A stretch of 20,543 bases of DNA, taken from assembly GCA_024220525.1 (NCBI GenBank), contig JAMYWO010000329.1, positions 19,459 to 40,001 of the forward strand, given 5' to 3'. The position numbers were made by a program, and so were the translations under genes. The stretch comes from Cochliopodium minus. Its lineage: Eukaryota; Discosea; Himatismenida; Cochliopodiidae. This document shows positions 1 to 9,271 of the stretch, one piece after another; the stretch's first letter is position 1, and each line of letters starts with the position of its first letter. The notes beneath the pieces are model-generated. The model saw nothing but the letters and a program-made list of their open reading frames with translations, ran no database searches and was not told the DNA's origin.

Positions 1-77
1 ATAAAAAATAAAAAATAAAATAAAAAATAAAAAATAAAAAATAAAAAATAAAAAATAAAAAATAAAAAATAAAAAAT
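1..77. repeat. (ATAAAAA)n microsatellite
   Basis: About ten copies of a 7-bp unit ATAAAAA (one copy shorter) open the window. It lies upstream of a splice acceptor at 134-135, so it is probably inside an intron of the first gene. No coding potential. Confidence 0.9.
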
Positions 78-135
78 TTTTAAAAAGAATTATTGACCAA
101 GTTTTTTTGAAATTAAATTCTTTCTTAAAAAATAG

Positions 136-909
136 CAACGTTCATCAAAGCAAACTGCACTATACATACGTCTAACATAGATAAACAACAGAAATGTTCT
201 CTGAATAATTGTAATTTTGTATACGCATGCGTGATGAGCGTAGAATATTACAACGATCAAATACACGAGGAAATAAATGCAACAGCATTTAGTAAAAACA
301 ATTTTTAACCATTTATTTTTTTTTAATTTTTTTGTTTTATTTTTTTAATTTTTTTTAATATTTTATTATTTATTATTTTTTTCAAAAAACCAAAATTTTA
401 TATTTTATTATTTATTTTTTCTTTTTGATTTTATCATTTACTTTTATTTAGCAATATTCATTTATTTTATTTTATTTTGTTGTAAATAATTTTATTTTTT
501 TTTAAACTTGAAATTCAAGTTTTATTTGTTTGACAACTATTATTTATTTTTATTTAAATTTATTAAAAAAATAATTTTATTTTTATATTATTTTAAATAT
601 TTTTTATATTCACCTTTCTGACAAAAAGATACGTTCGATGGATCTTATGGATACCAAGACACAGCAGAGAAATTTCAAGAAACACATCCAGTGGGATCTA
701 CATTCGAATGTTCCTACGACAGAAACAGAGCCCAAAAGGTGGTTTTCAATTTCTCACACAGCACCATGGCCATTCTTGGGGAGATTGTCGGCATCATCAT
801 TATTTGCATTGGTATTGCCTTTCTTATTAGTGGTGTCTGTTTCTTCAAATTGCATAAGAGGCTGAACCATTCCTTCAACAACAACCATCTTCTCCATGAT
901 GAGATTTAA
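136..909 (+). CDS. Single-pass membrane protein, Cys-rich ectodomain (5' partial)
   Basis: I do not recognise the family with certainty. Two exons are visible: 136-291 (after acceptor AATAG) and 629-909, with a GTAAAA donor at 292 and an AAAAAG acceptor at 627-628. The phase matches across the junction (TTT A | AT ACG). Earlier exons lie left of the window. The joined reading gives an ectodomain with five or more Cys, including KCSLNNCNFVYACVMSVEYY and later HPVGSTFECSYDRNRAQKVV, then one hydrophobic helix (about 22 residues around EIVGIIIICIGIAFLISGV) and a short basic cytoplasmic tail ending at TAA 907-909. The PVGSTFECSYD element resembles the P-V-G-S-x-x-x-C-Y-Y-[DN] signature I associate with DUF3592-like extracellular domains. 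The loop-plus-helix layout also recalls ion-channel beta subunits. Both are suggestions only. The 337-nt intron is almost pure A/T. Confidence 0.65.
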
Positions 910-1191
910 TTTAAAAAAAAAAAAAAAAAATTTTTTTTTTGTGTACAAAAAAAAAGAAATAGAAAAAAAAAAGGAGAAAAAAAAAAAATAAATAAATGAG
1001 ATTTGGAACCACAATCACACCTTGTTGTGAATCATAAGTGTAAATTTTGGAAAAAATTATTTTTTTTAAAACAAATATATTTAGAAAAGAAAAATGGATT
1101 GCAATGAGCTATTTTGAAGAGCAAATGGGCACAATAAAAAACAAAAAGATTTGAAAATTAAACAATATATTTTAATCTAAAATTAAAAAGA
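910..1191. other. Convergent 3' intergenic region
   Basis: Spacer between the stop of the membrane protein (+) and the stop of the DysF gene (-). It starts with long A and T runs and carries AATAAA-like sequences near 975-985 and 1132 that could serve in polyadenylation. I see no gene in it. Confidence 0.6.
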
Positions 1192-3299
1192 TCATTTGTT
1201 GTAAGGTTGTTTGGCAGTTCTAGACTTCCAATCATATTTCAAATGGTGAACTTGTAATCTGATCTTAGGAATGGAAGAGTTGGAAATCAACGCTTCGATA
1301 GGCGGGATGACGATCTCATTTTTGGAGAGCCCTGGAACTACTATCGCAAAATTTTGCCATCTTTTTTTGAAGTTTTGTTTTCCTAAGAAACAAAATTATA
1401 ATTAATAAAAAATTAAGAAAATTAAGTAAAAAAATAATTAAATCAATCAAAATAAAAACTAAAAATCAAGAAAAAGACCCTCTTCGCTAGTAAGAGAATA
1501 TTCGCCACTTTCAGTAATGATAGGAGTCAATATAGACCACAAAATTTCTTCGTTACGAGTCTCCAAGTCGTAGATGATGAAAAGGAAGGACTTCTTTGAG
1601 ATTTTCTCGACATTTTTGGACCAAGCGAGTTTCCATTCCTTTAAAAACTCAAAGATGTGCATTTTGCTTAATTCAAAAAGTTGTATGCTATCTTTATCGA
1701 GTTCACCTTATTTTAAAAAAAAAATTAGGAATAAATTAATTAGAAACCAAAAATAACAAGAATAAAGTTTTTTTAAAAAAAATGTAATTCAAAAATAACA
1801 AGAATAAAGTTTTTTTAAAAATGTGATTTTTGAAACAACAAGAAAAAGAAAAATTTTAAATAAAAATTAATTATTAAAATCAAAAAAAAATGAATAATAA
1901 AAAAATAAAAAAAATGAAAAATAATAGAAAATAAAAATAATATAAAATAAAAAATACAATTAAACCAATAATTTATTCAAAAAAAAAAGGTTTACCAATC
2001 TTCTTCTCGATGGTCTGTTGAATCTGGGGCTTGGTCAAAGAAGCCTCACAAGAATAAACCATGTCCAAGTAAGAAAGGTCAACGAGCTGAGAGTTCCCAT
2101 CAGACTCCTCACCCTCGATCTTCTCCTCGATCTTGACGGAGGACTCCTTCTTCATGCTCTTCTCGTTTTCGAGCGACTCGGAGTCTTTCATTTTTTTCCT
2201 TCTCACCCACTTTCTTCTCCTCACGAAAAGACCTGTCCCCAACGCCTTTTTCCACGACTCTGAGTTAAAGTTGAATGCGTACTTGTTTTTTGTTTGTAAA
2301 ATTAATTTTTTTCACGTTTAAAAGATTTTTTTCAAATAAAATGTTTTGTTTGAAGAAAATTTCAGAAATATGATTAAAATTAAATTTAACTAAAAAAAAT
2401 TCTTCTCAATATGATATAATTTGAAATTTTTTTTTATAAAACTTTATCGAGCAAACAGTAAAACCAAGAATCGCATCGAAATTTAAACAAAAATAAAATA
2501 TTTTTTCTTTCTATTTAAGATATGTTATTCTCTGGCATTCTAAAGATAAAGTGATTTCAATTATACAGTGATCACCATGATTTTAAGCATTATACTTGAA
2601 ATGATCTGATATAAACAGAACTCAAAAATTTGATGCTAAGAAATTTCGAATAATTCAAGATTTTGAAATTTTTATAAAATATATCACATATGAATAATGA
2701 TTGGATAAGTATATATTTCAATTCTTGTATCAATATCAAGAAAAAGATTTCAATATAATAATATATTGAAAATTGATCAGAATAATTCTTCCTTTATTAC
2801 CAACAATTTTTATATCTCAAAATAAGATACTATAATTGATCCAAATTATCATTTGTATATGTTGATTAATATTTGATCTTTTACCGTCATTTTTCTAATT
2901 AATCAAATATAGAATGTTGTTTTAATAAATATTCAAGCCTATTGTTATTATGAAGATTTTTTATAGGTTTAATTTTACCTTCCATCCTTCTTTATCTCTT
3001 TTATCATCGCATTTTACCTCCCAAATTCCATCCCAATAATATCCATTGGGACATTCAATCTGATCAGGAGCCTTTAATTTGGCACCATTCTTGTCGCTCC
3101 AAGCATCTCTATCTGTAGGTAATAATCTGGACTTTTGAAATATAGAATTAAATCCAAGACCTCTCCTACACAAAAAAAATATAATAAATTCATCAATTGA
3201 TTTTGTAATCATTAAAAATATTGGTGAGATCTTAATTGGTGATATGATCTAATACCTTTCATTCTCATAAACATACTGTTTTTCAAATTCATGCTTCAT
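1192..3299 (-). CDS. Dysferlin/peroxin (DysF) domain protein, 311 aa, five exons
   Basis: Exons on the minus strand: 3299-3256, 3165-2979, 2281-1996, 1706-1479, 1382-1192 (TGA at 1194-1192). They sum to 936 nt, and every junction keeps phase with GT..AG ends. Residues 1-105 form a DysF domain: QYVYENERR, LLPTDRDAWSD, then GYYWDGIWEV and DKEGWKYAFNF, closing with the DysFC signature VRRRKWVRRKK. The DKEGWK | YAFNF and YENER | RG joins are both restored by splicing. DysF modules occur in ferlins, Pex30-type peroxins and TECPR1-like proteins, usually at membranes. Residues 106-165 are charged and disordered. The C-terminal half (from about 165, with FEFLKEWKLAWSKN and RWQNFAIVVPGLSKNEIVIP) is folded-looking but I do not recognise it. 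There is no transmembrane helix. Intron 2 is 697 nt and unusually long here. The ATG at 3299 is followed at once by the conserved YVYENER, which supports this start. Confidence 0.85.
1748..1829. repeat. 42-bp tandem duplication inside intron 3 of the DysF gene
   Basis: Two adjacent copies starting at 1748 and 1790 share about 30 identical bases beginning CAAAAATAACAAGAATAAAG, followed by a T run and A run. Simple intronic tandem duplication. Confidence 0.75.
2282..2978 (-). other. Long intron 2 of the DysF gene, holding element A
   Basis: 697-nt intron, donor AAG|GTAAAA at 2978 and acceptor ACAAG at 2282. Unlike other introns here it is not mainly homopolymer. The stretch 2480-2960 has mixed composition, a GTGATCAC palindrome near 2569, and a segment (2480-2634) resembling 15551-15709. 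It may host a nested non-coding gene; no protein-coding exon was found. Confidence 0.5.
2480..2634. other. Element A: intronic copy of a two-copy conserved segment
   Basis: Shares with 15551-15709 an AAAATATTT..TTTCTTTCT lead, an AAGATATGTT block followed by TTCT and GCATTC, and an identical 17-mer GAACTCAAAAATTTGAT (2618-2634). The distance from AGATATGTT to the 17-mer is 100 bp here and 102 bp in the other copy. The intervening sequence is poorly conserved. On the minus strand the 17-mer reads AAATTTTTGAG, similar to an Sm site. It could be a small RNA gene or a regulatory element; the class is unknown. Confidence 0.35.
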
Positions 3300-3461
3300 T
3301 TTTTTTTTTTTTTAATATTATTTAATTTTGTGAGATATTGGTGATGTTTGGAAACAATTTTTTTTGAACAAGCAAATAGATAACTAAATTAACCACATCA
3401 AGATTCTATAAATTTCAGATAAATCAAAAAATAGGACAGCATAATTTAAAATAAAAAAAAT

Positions 3462-6400
3462 TTAATTATTGGTTGTGGATTGAGTTCTTTTGCTATTGAC
3501 ACTCTCAAACTCATCAACCCAAGACTCCTTCTCCTGTTGATCAGACAAATATATTACAAGCAACTTGCCTTTAGAGTGGGAAAGGGCGATGGCGTTCTCA
3601 ATCAAGGACTTCTCCATCTCGGTGATCTTCTTGCCAAGGGCCTGCTCAATCTCCTTGGAATCGGAAATAAACTTGCAATCACTAAGAAGAATCTGGGTTT
3701 TTAATTTGTAGATGTATTTGCCAACTTGTTCGACAGATTGCGATTCCTCGGTGAGCAAAAACATATCGGAAATCAAAAAGGCTTTGTAGCTCTTCTTCAA
3801 AGATTTGCGTTTCTCAGTGGTAATACAAATGATGGTGCCCTCTTTCTCGATACGACGATGATGTTCGATGATATCCTTGGGAGAGGGATCGATAGACTCA
3901 ACCAACTTTCTGAACTTTCTGTGCTTCTCAAACTCACGATTCCAATCCTCCACTTCGAGCCAGACAGATCTGAGTAACTTGATGGCGTTATCTATCAAAG
4001 GATAATCTTCGTGATCAGACTTGGTAGCTCTCAACAAATCCTCGTAGAGGGACATCACTCTTTTGATGTACTCGCCCGGGCAATCCAAAAAGTGTTGGAA
4101 CTGTCTTCCGCTGCTTTCTTCGAGTTGAGAAAGCTTCAACAAAAGATTTGAAAAGCTGGTGTTGTTTTTGTGAACGTAGTAGGCTGCTTTGAAAGTGGCA
4201 TGCTTACGGATGAGCAACACATCAACGTTGGAAATGTATTTTGCAATTTTGTTGATCTCCTCTCCAATTTTCCTCGAGTAGAAGTACCCTTGGGTCCCCT
4301 TGTCATAAAGTTCATCGCAAAATCTTTTATGTCTGGTGAAAAAGTCCAAGTAGTTGTCCCTCATCTCTCTGAAGATGTTGTCCTTAACCACGAGTTTTTG
4401 TTTGGTCTTTTGGAGTTTCTTTTCTTCTTTAGTAGGAGAAACGAGAGATGCATCCAACCATTTTCTAGCAAAGACGATTACGTCCAACAACAAAGTCTCT
4501 TCGCAATTAACAATTTCATTGATGATCAACAATCTCCATTTGTCACGTTGTTCAGGATACAAAGAATCCCAAGGGATTTGCGTCATTCTCTTTCTCTCTG
4601 CATCATAATGAATACTTTTGAGCTCTCTTTGGCCTTGGTTCTTTCTTTCTTCAATCCATTGCTCATTCATGTTTTGTCTGAACCCCTTGGCTTTGATCTC
4701 TTCTTCGGTGGGTGCACGCAAAATAATCTTGATGATGGCAGGTTCATAGCTGTTGTCAAGATTGATAGAATGAGTTTCTTGAGGAGGGAGGTTGGTGTTC
4801 AAAGAAGGAGGAGCCAAAGTGTTGAATGAAGGGCTCGAGTTGAAAAAAGAGGAATTGTCATTAACTATTGGAGGAGGGATGTTGCTTGGGTTAGAAAGAG
4901 GAGGAGGAATGGTGGTAGGCATTTGGGTGTTGGTCAAAGGAGGAGGAATGTTGGTAGTCAAACTTCCGCTAAGTGGGGGAGGGATGTTGCTTGGGTTAGA
5001 AAGAGGAGGAGGGATGGTGGTAGGAATTTGGCTGTTAGACAAAGGAGGGGGAATGTTGTTACTGATACTGTTGTTTGTTTGTAAAATTTTGGGTGATTCA
5101 GTTTTCACAGAAAGTGGCTGAAAACTAAAATTGGTAGAAAGGGACGGAGGTGCAACTAAAGTGGATCTTCTGGTCAACGTTTGAGGAGGAGGCAGATCTA
5201 TGAACTCTGTGGAAGTGTTAAGAGAAGGGTGGATGGTAGAAGAAGGAGGGCGGGAATCATCAAACAAATTGGTCTTTGTCTCTTGAGTGCTCTTTTGAGG
5301 AATAGGAGGCACAGGAGGAAGCTTCTTCTCAGTACTTTGTGGTTCGTTCATTTTCATCTTTGAGAAATTGAAGTCACTGTCATCGTCAAAATTAAAGATG
5401 CTTGGTCCTTCTGTTGATACGGGTGTTTTGGTTCTGTTGGGAAGAGGAGGAGGGAGAGGAAGGCTCCCAGAAGAACTTGGGGGTGTAGGTGTTTTGCTTG
5501 GAAACAAAGAGTTCAAAGATCCCAAAAAGTTGTTTTGATCATTGTTGTGGGGTGGATGTTGATCGTTGTTGTTTCTTTGGTTAGAAGAATGGTTGCTGTT
5601 ATGGTGGGAAGAATCATGTTCATCATCAAAGTTGAAGATGTTAGGCCCCTCTGTAGTTGTTTTGTTATTTCTGTTGGGAAGAGGAGGAGCAGTAGTATTG
5701 AAAGGGTTAAAGTTAGTTTTTGGTGTGATGTCAGATTTATGCTCATCTGTCTGGAAAGGATTGAAAGGATTAGATCTATTGTTATTGGAAAAAGGGTTGC
5801 TGGATGGTTGGTGAGGCAAAAGAACAGGTGTTTGATTACCACCACTCTTGATGTTTTCCTGTTGTTCCAAAAGCAATTTGTTTTGGTGTTCCACTTCCTT
5901 AGACTTTCTCTCCAACTCTTTGATGTACTCCATCTGTCTCTCCCTTTCCTCCTTCTCTTTTTGTTTGAGGAGCTTCTTTTCTTCCTTTCTCTTTTTTTCT
6001 TCCTCCAACTTTTCTTCGTTCTCTTCGAGAATTTGTTTCCTGATCTTCTCTTCCATAGCTTTTCTCTCCAAAAGAATCTTTTGTCTGGTTTCTTCTTCGA
6101 TTCTCTTCTTCATCTCTTCATATTGTTTCTGTCTGTCCTCCTCGGTTATTTTTCTAGGGGACTTTACATTCTTGTGATGATCCTCTTCTTTCGTATTGGA
6201 CACTTCTGTGTTACTCGAGTGTTGTCTATTAGGAACTGGAGGAAAATTGGTCAAATTAAAGTTGCTGTTATTTCCAGAGGAAAAGCTGTTTTGTTGGTGA
6301 TTGTTTTGTTGATTATTTAGGAAGCTAACTTGAAGGTTGCTTTGTTGAAAAGTATTTTGTTGATGATTGTTTTGCTGATGATTGCTTTGTTGAAAGAGAA

Positions 6401-8225
6401 AATTCAGATTGTTTTGTTGGTCATGGTTGTTTTGTTGAAAGCTGTTTTGAGAAAAGGTGTTTTGTTGCTTCTGTCTTTCCTCTTCCTCGTGTCTTTGTTT
6501 GATAAGAAGTTGAAGCTTTTGGTGTTCCTCCTCTTCTTGTTGGTCCTTGAGTCTTTGCTGATTGACGAGGTCGTCTTCTTGTTTTTGTTTCATCATTTGA
6601 AGTCTCTTTCTGCTGTTCTCTTGTTCTTGCTGTTTCAGGTACTGTTCCCTGATGATGTTGTCCTCTCTCTGCAACTCTTGTTGTTGTTGTTGCAATAACT
6701 GTTGTCTTTTCAGCTCCTCTTGGTTCTGTTGCTGTTGCATCTGTCTTTTGATCTCTTCTTGTTGTTGCTGCAACATTTGTTGTCTTTTGATTTCTTCTTG
6801 TTGTTGTAATAACTGTTGTCTCAACATCTCCTCTTGGTTCTGTTGCAATAACTGTTGTCTCAAATTTTCTTCTTGCTGTTGCTGTTGCATCTGTCTTTTA
6901 ATCTCTTCTTGTTGTTGTTGTTGCAACATTTGTTGTCTTCTCATTTCTTCCTGCTGTTGCTGCAATAACTGTTGTCTCAACATCTCCTCTTGGTTCTGTT
7001 GTTGTTGCATCTGTCTTTTGATCTCTTCTTGTTGTTGAAGAAGCATTTGTTGTCTTTTGATTTCTTCTTGTTGTTGTAATTGTTGCCTTTTCATCTCCTC
7101 TTGTTGCTGCAACATTTGCTGTCTTTTCATCTCTTCTTGTTGTTGCTGCAACATTTGTTGTCTTCTCATTTCTTCCTGCTGTTGCTGCAATAACTGTTGT
7201 CTCAACATCTCCTCTTGTTGTTGTTGTTGCATCTTTCTTTTTATCTCCTCTTGTTGTTGAAGAAGCATTTGTTGCCTCTTCATTTCTTCTTGTTGTTGTT
7301 GCAACATTTGCTGTCTTTTCATCTCTTCTTGTTGCTTTTGCTGCAATAACTGTTGTCTCAACATCTCCTCTTGTTGTTGTTGTTGCATCTGTCTTTTTAT
7401 CTCTTCCTGTTGGAGCATTTGTTGTCTCTTCATTTCTTCTTGTTGTTGCTGTAACATTTGTTGTCTTTTCATCTCTTCTTGTTGCTGTTGCAACATTTGT
7501 TGCCTCTTCATTTCTTCTTGTTGTTGCTGTAACATTTGCTGTCTTTTCATCTCTTCTTGTTGTTGTTGCAACATTTGTTGCCTCTTCATTTCTTCTTGTT
7601 GCTGCAACATTTGTTGTCTTCTCATTTCTTCTTGTTGTTGTTGAAGAAGCATCTGTCTTTTGATTTCTTCTTGTTGTTGAAGAAGCATCTGTTGTCTCTT
7701 CATTTCTTCTTGTTGCTGTTGCAACATTTGTTGCCTCTTCATTTCTTCTTGTTCTTTCTGTAACATTTGTTGTCTTTTCATCTCTTCTTGTTGTTGTTGT
7801 AACATTTGTTGTCTCTTCATCTCTTCTTGTTGAAGGATCATCTGTTGTTGTAATAATTGTTGTTGTAATAATTGTTGTTGATTCATTTGAAGATTGTATT
7901 GATTCAAATTCATATTATTGTTAAATTGATTCATATTATTCATATTATTTTGATTGAATTGCATATTATTTTGAAATTGATTCATATTATTTTGAGGATT
8001 ATTATTATTAAATGGTTGTATGGTTTGCATTCCATTATTTCCAAAATAGTTATTTGGTTGCATCAATCCATTATTTAAATTCGAATTATTATTTGGTTGC
8101 ATCATTCCATTATTTCCAAAATTATTCGATTGTCCTCCACTAAAATCTATATCCATTAACTGATCCATAATAGATACCTTTGGCTTTGTATTAGTATTTT
8201 CATTTTTCTTATTCCTTGTTGACAT
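3462..8225 (-). CDS. RhoGEF (DH-PH) with giant Gln-rich repeat and endocytic motifs, 1587 aa
   Basis: One uninterrupted exon. Residues 1-115 are Asn/Gln-rich with LMDID (23-27), which fits a clathrin-box pattern. Residues about 120-520 are roughly thirty 12-13-residue repeats of the type QEEMKRQQMLQQQ, predicted to be coiled coil. A second, charged coiled coil spans about 690-795. Residues 805-845 hold four NPF motifs (SNPFS, SNPFN, FNPFQ, FNPFN). A duplicated PPLPNR...TEGPxIFNFDD unit lies near 850-870 and 930-950, followed by Pro-rich IPPPLSN repeats (about 1055-1145). The DH domain runs about 1222-1430: CR1 contains NEIVNCEETLLLDVIVFARK and CR3 contains LYEDLLRATKSDHEDYPL. A PH domain with ICITTEKRKSLKKSYKAFLI and a C-terminal KESWVDEF helix fills 1442-1580. 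Role by family: activation of Rho/Rac GTPases. The endocytic or phagocytic link is inferred from the motifs. It sits 162 bp downstream of the DysF gene start, same strand. Confidence 0.92.
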   Translation of the reverse strand: MSTRNKKNENTNTKPKVSIMDQLMDIDFSGGQSNNFGNNGMMQPNNNSNLNNGLMQPNNYFGNNGMQTIQPFNNNNPQNNMNQFQNNMQFNQNNMNNMNQFNNNMNLNQYNLQMNQQQLLQQQLLQQQMILQQEEMKRQQMLQQQQEEMKRQQMLQKEQEEMKRQQMLQQQQEEMKRQQMLLQQQEEIKRQMLLQQQQEEMRRQQMLQQQEEMKRQQMLQQQQEEMKRQQMLQQQQEEMKRQQMLQQQQEEMKRQQMLQQQQEEMKRQQMLQQEEIKRQMQQQQQEEMLRQQLLQQKQQEEMKRQQMLQQQQEEMKRQQMLLQQQEEIKRKMQQQQQEEMLRQQLLQQQQEEMRRQQMLQQQQEEMKRQQMLQQQEEMKRQQLQQQEEIKRQQMLLQQQEEIKRQMQQQQNQEEMLRQQLLQQQQEEMRRQQMLQQQQQEEIKRQMQQQQQEENLRQQLLQQNQEEMLRQQLLQQQEEIKRQQMLQQQQEEIKRQMQQQQNQEELKRQQLLQQQQQELQREDNIIREQYLKQQEQENSRKRLQMMKQKQEDDLVNQQRLKDQQEEEEHQKLQLLIKQRHEEEERQKQQNTFSQNSFQQNNHDQQNNLNFLFQQSNHQQNNHQQNTFQQSNLQVSFLNNQQNNHQQNSFSSGNNSNFNLTNFPPVPNRQHSSNTEVSNTKEEDHHKNVKSPRKITEEDRQKQYEEMKKRIEEETRQKILLERKAMEEKIRKQILEENEEKLEEEKKRKEEKKLLKQKEKEERERQMEYIKELERKSKEVEHQNKLLLEQQENIKSGGNQTPVLLPHQPSSNPFSNNNRSNPFNPFQTDEHKSDITPKTNFNPFNTTAPPLPNRNNKTTTEGPNIFNFDDEHDSSHHNSNHSSNQRNNNDQHPPHNNDQNNFLGSLNSLFPSKTPTPPSSSGSLPLPPPLPNRTKTPVSTEGPSIFNFDDDSDFNFSKMKMNEPQSTEKKLPPVPPIPQKSTQETKTNLFDDSRPPSSTIHPSLNTSTEFIDLPPPQTLTRRSTLVAPPSLSTNFSFQPLSVKTESPKILQTNNSISNNIPPPLSNSQIPTTIPPPLSNPSNIPPPLSGSLTTNIPPPLTNTQMPTTIPPPLSNPSNIPPPIVNDNSSFFNSSPSFNTLAPPSLNTNLPPQETHSINLDNSYEPAIIKIILRAPTEEEIKAKGFRQNMNEQWIEERKNQGQRELKSIHYDAERKRMTQIPWDSLYPEQRDKWRLLIINEIVNCEETLLLDVIVFARKWLDASLVSPTKEEKKLQKTKQKLVVKDNIFREMRDNYLDFFTRHKRFCDELYDKGTQGYFYSRKIGEEINKIAKYISNVDVLLIRKHATFKAAYYVHKNNTSFSNLLLKLSQLEESSGRQFQHFLDCPGEYIKRVMSLYEDLLRATKSDHEDYPLIDNAIKLLRSVWLEVEDWNREFEKHRKFRKLVESIDPSPKDIIEHHRRIEKEGTIICITTEKRKSLKKSYKAFLISDMFLLTEESQSVEQVGKYIYKLKTQILLSDCKFISDSKEIEQALGKKITEMEKSLIENAIALSHSKGKLLVIYLSDQQEKESWVDEFESVNSKRTQSTTNN
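6690..7860 (-). repeat. Coding tandem repeat, about 36-39 bp unit, inside the RhoGEF
   Basis: Roughly thirty imperfect units encode Q/E/E/M/K/R/Q/Q/M/L/Q/Q patterns. The + strand shows TTGTTGTTGC and TCTTTTCATCTCTTCTTG motifs in alternation. Unit length varies by whole codons through gain or loss of CAA/CAG. The frame is open throughout about 1.2 kb, which argues for purifying selection on the frame. Confidence 0.9.
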
Positions 8226-8418
8226 ATCTTTCTAGAAAACAGAAAATATTTATATAACTCAATTTTTTTATTTTATTGTTAAATTTTAAAATAAATCTTG
8301 TTTATCCATTTGTGATTCTTTAAATTGTGAAAGAGGTATATTTGTTTGTTAAATTATTTTTTTAAATAGTATGTGTTTATAAAATTAAAAAAAAAGGTTT
8401 CATTGAAAAAGCTTAGCA
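8226..8418. promoter_or_regulatory. Divergent promoter region, RhoGEF / THOC7
   Basis: 193 bp between the RhoGEF start (8225, minus) and the THOC7 start (8419, plus). A/T-rich with T and A runs and a TATTTATATAA stretch at about 8249. Both genes start here and no other gene intervenes, so it must hold both promoters. No specific factor site was recognised. Confidence 0.55.
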
Positions 8419-9076
8419 ATGGATTCTGGTATCAAAATATAATAAAGATCATAAAATATCTATTTAATTTGGAAATTATTGTTAATATATCTTTAATATG
8501 CTCATTTATAAAGCTGTTTTGAGATTGCGTGTTGAATCAAAGGAAAAATATATACTATTGATAACAAAAAAATGGATGGAATTGAAGGATAAATTGATAA
8601 ATGGAACATATGAAGAATGTGAGCAAATATACCAAGAGATTCAAAAAAATTTGATAATGTGTGATTCCACATTAACAAAGAGTGGATACTATGAAAGTGT
8701 GAATAAATTAGAGAATGATAATTTTCAGAAATCAATAAATGAGAAAGAAATAGAAATAGAGCAATTGGGAAAAGAAATAATTTCATTAAAGAAAGAATAT
8801 AAACAGATGAACATTGATAAGAAAAATAGAGAACAATATGAGAATATGGTAAAATTGATAAACGAATATCCATCAAAAGAAAAAACAGAGAAGGAAATAC
8901 AAGTGATTGAAAATGAAATAAAGCAGCTTGAAGATGATAATGAGAAATTGAATCAGAAATTTTTGAATCATTCAAAACAATTCCAACTGTTATTTTTTTC
9001 TCTTCAACAATTGGATCAAGAAATTCAAGAAGACACAAACAAAAAATCAAATGATATGGATACAACAAGCAACTGA
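8419..9076 (+). CDS. THOC7: THO complex subunit 7 homologue, 190 aa
   Basis: THOC7 is a coiled-coil subunit of the nuclear THO/TREX complex, which couples transcription to mRNA packaging and export. The body matches the family from memory: an N-terminal RLRVES-type start, KKWMELK, QIYQEIQKNL with CDSTLTKS, then coiled coil, the conserved KKNREQYENMVKLINEYPSK block (human KNRQEYDALAKVIQHHP) and NHSKQFQLLFFSLQQL (human RRKQFHVLLSTIHEL). The preferred model has exons 8419-8428 (ATGGATTCTG) and 8514-9076, with donor G|GTATCA, acceptor AAAG and an 85-nt intron. It gives MDSAVLRLRVES, which mirrors the family N-terminus better than the unspliced alternative start at 8498 (MLIYKAVLRLRV). The short acidic C-tail ends with NDMDTTSN. 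It is convergent with the phosphatase gene. Confidence 0.85.
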
Positions 9077-9271
9077 TGATAGGATATAAAAAAACAAAAT
9101 AACTATTTATTTCATACATGAATTTATTATTGAGTGAAATAAATAGAATAAATTTTAATTAAAATTTATATTCAAAATTTCCGTAAAATACAAAATTATT
9201 TCTTTGATTGAAAGGATCTAAATAATCTTTATTCACAAAATGAGCTACAAAAAAAATAATTAATTTTTCTT

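Noticed and set aside
638-865. 75-codon plus-strand frame overlapping the first gene in another frame.
   Set aside because: The spliced membrane-protein reading continues an upstream exon in phase; this frame does not.
3480-7763. Many plus-strand open frames opposite the RhoGEF (up to 261 codons), rich in Leu, Cys or Ser.
   Set aside because: They are mirror images of the minus-strand coding sequence. Their composition (runs of CCC, LLL or ISS) follows directly from the complement of the Gln/Glu repeat.
6690-7860. Regular repeats that could be taken for a CRISPR-like or satellite array.
   Set aside because: Units vary by whole codons inside one long open frame, with no spacers; it is a protein repeat.
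8502-9119. 205-codon minus-strand frame opposite THOC7.
   Set aside because: Complement of a clear coiled-coil gene; Ser/Leu/Phe-rich shadow.
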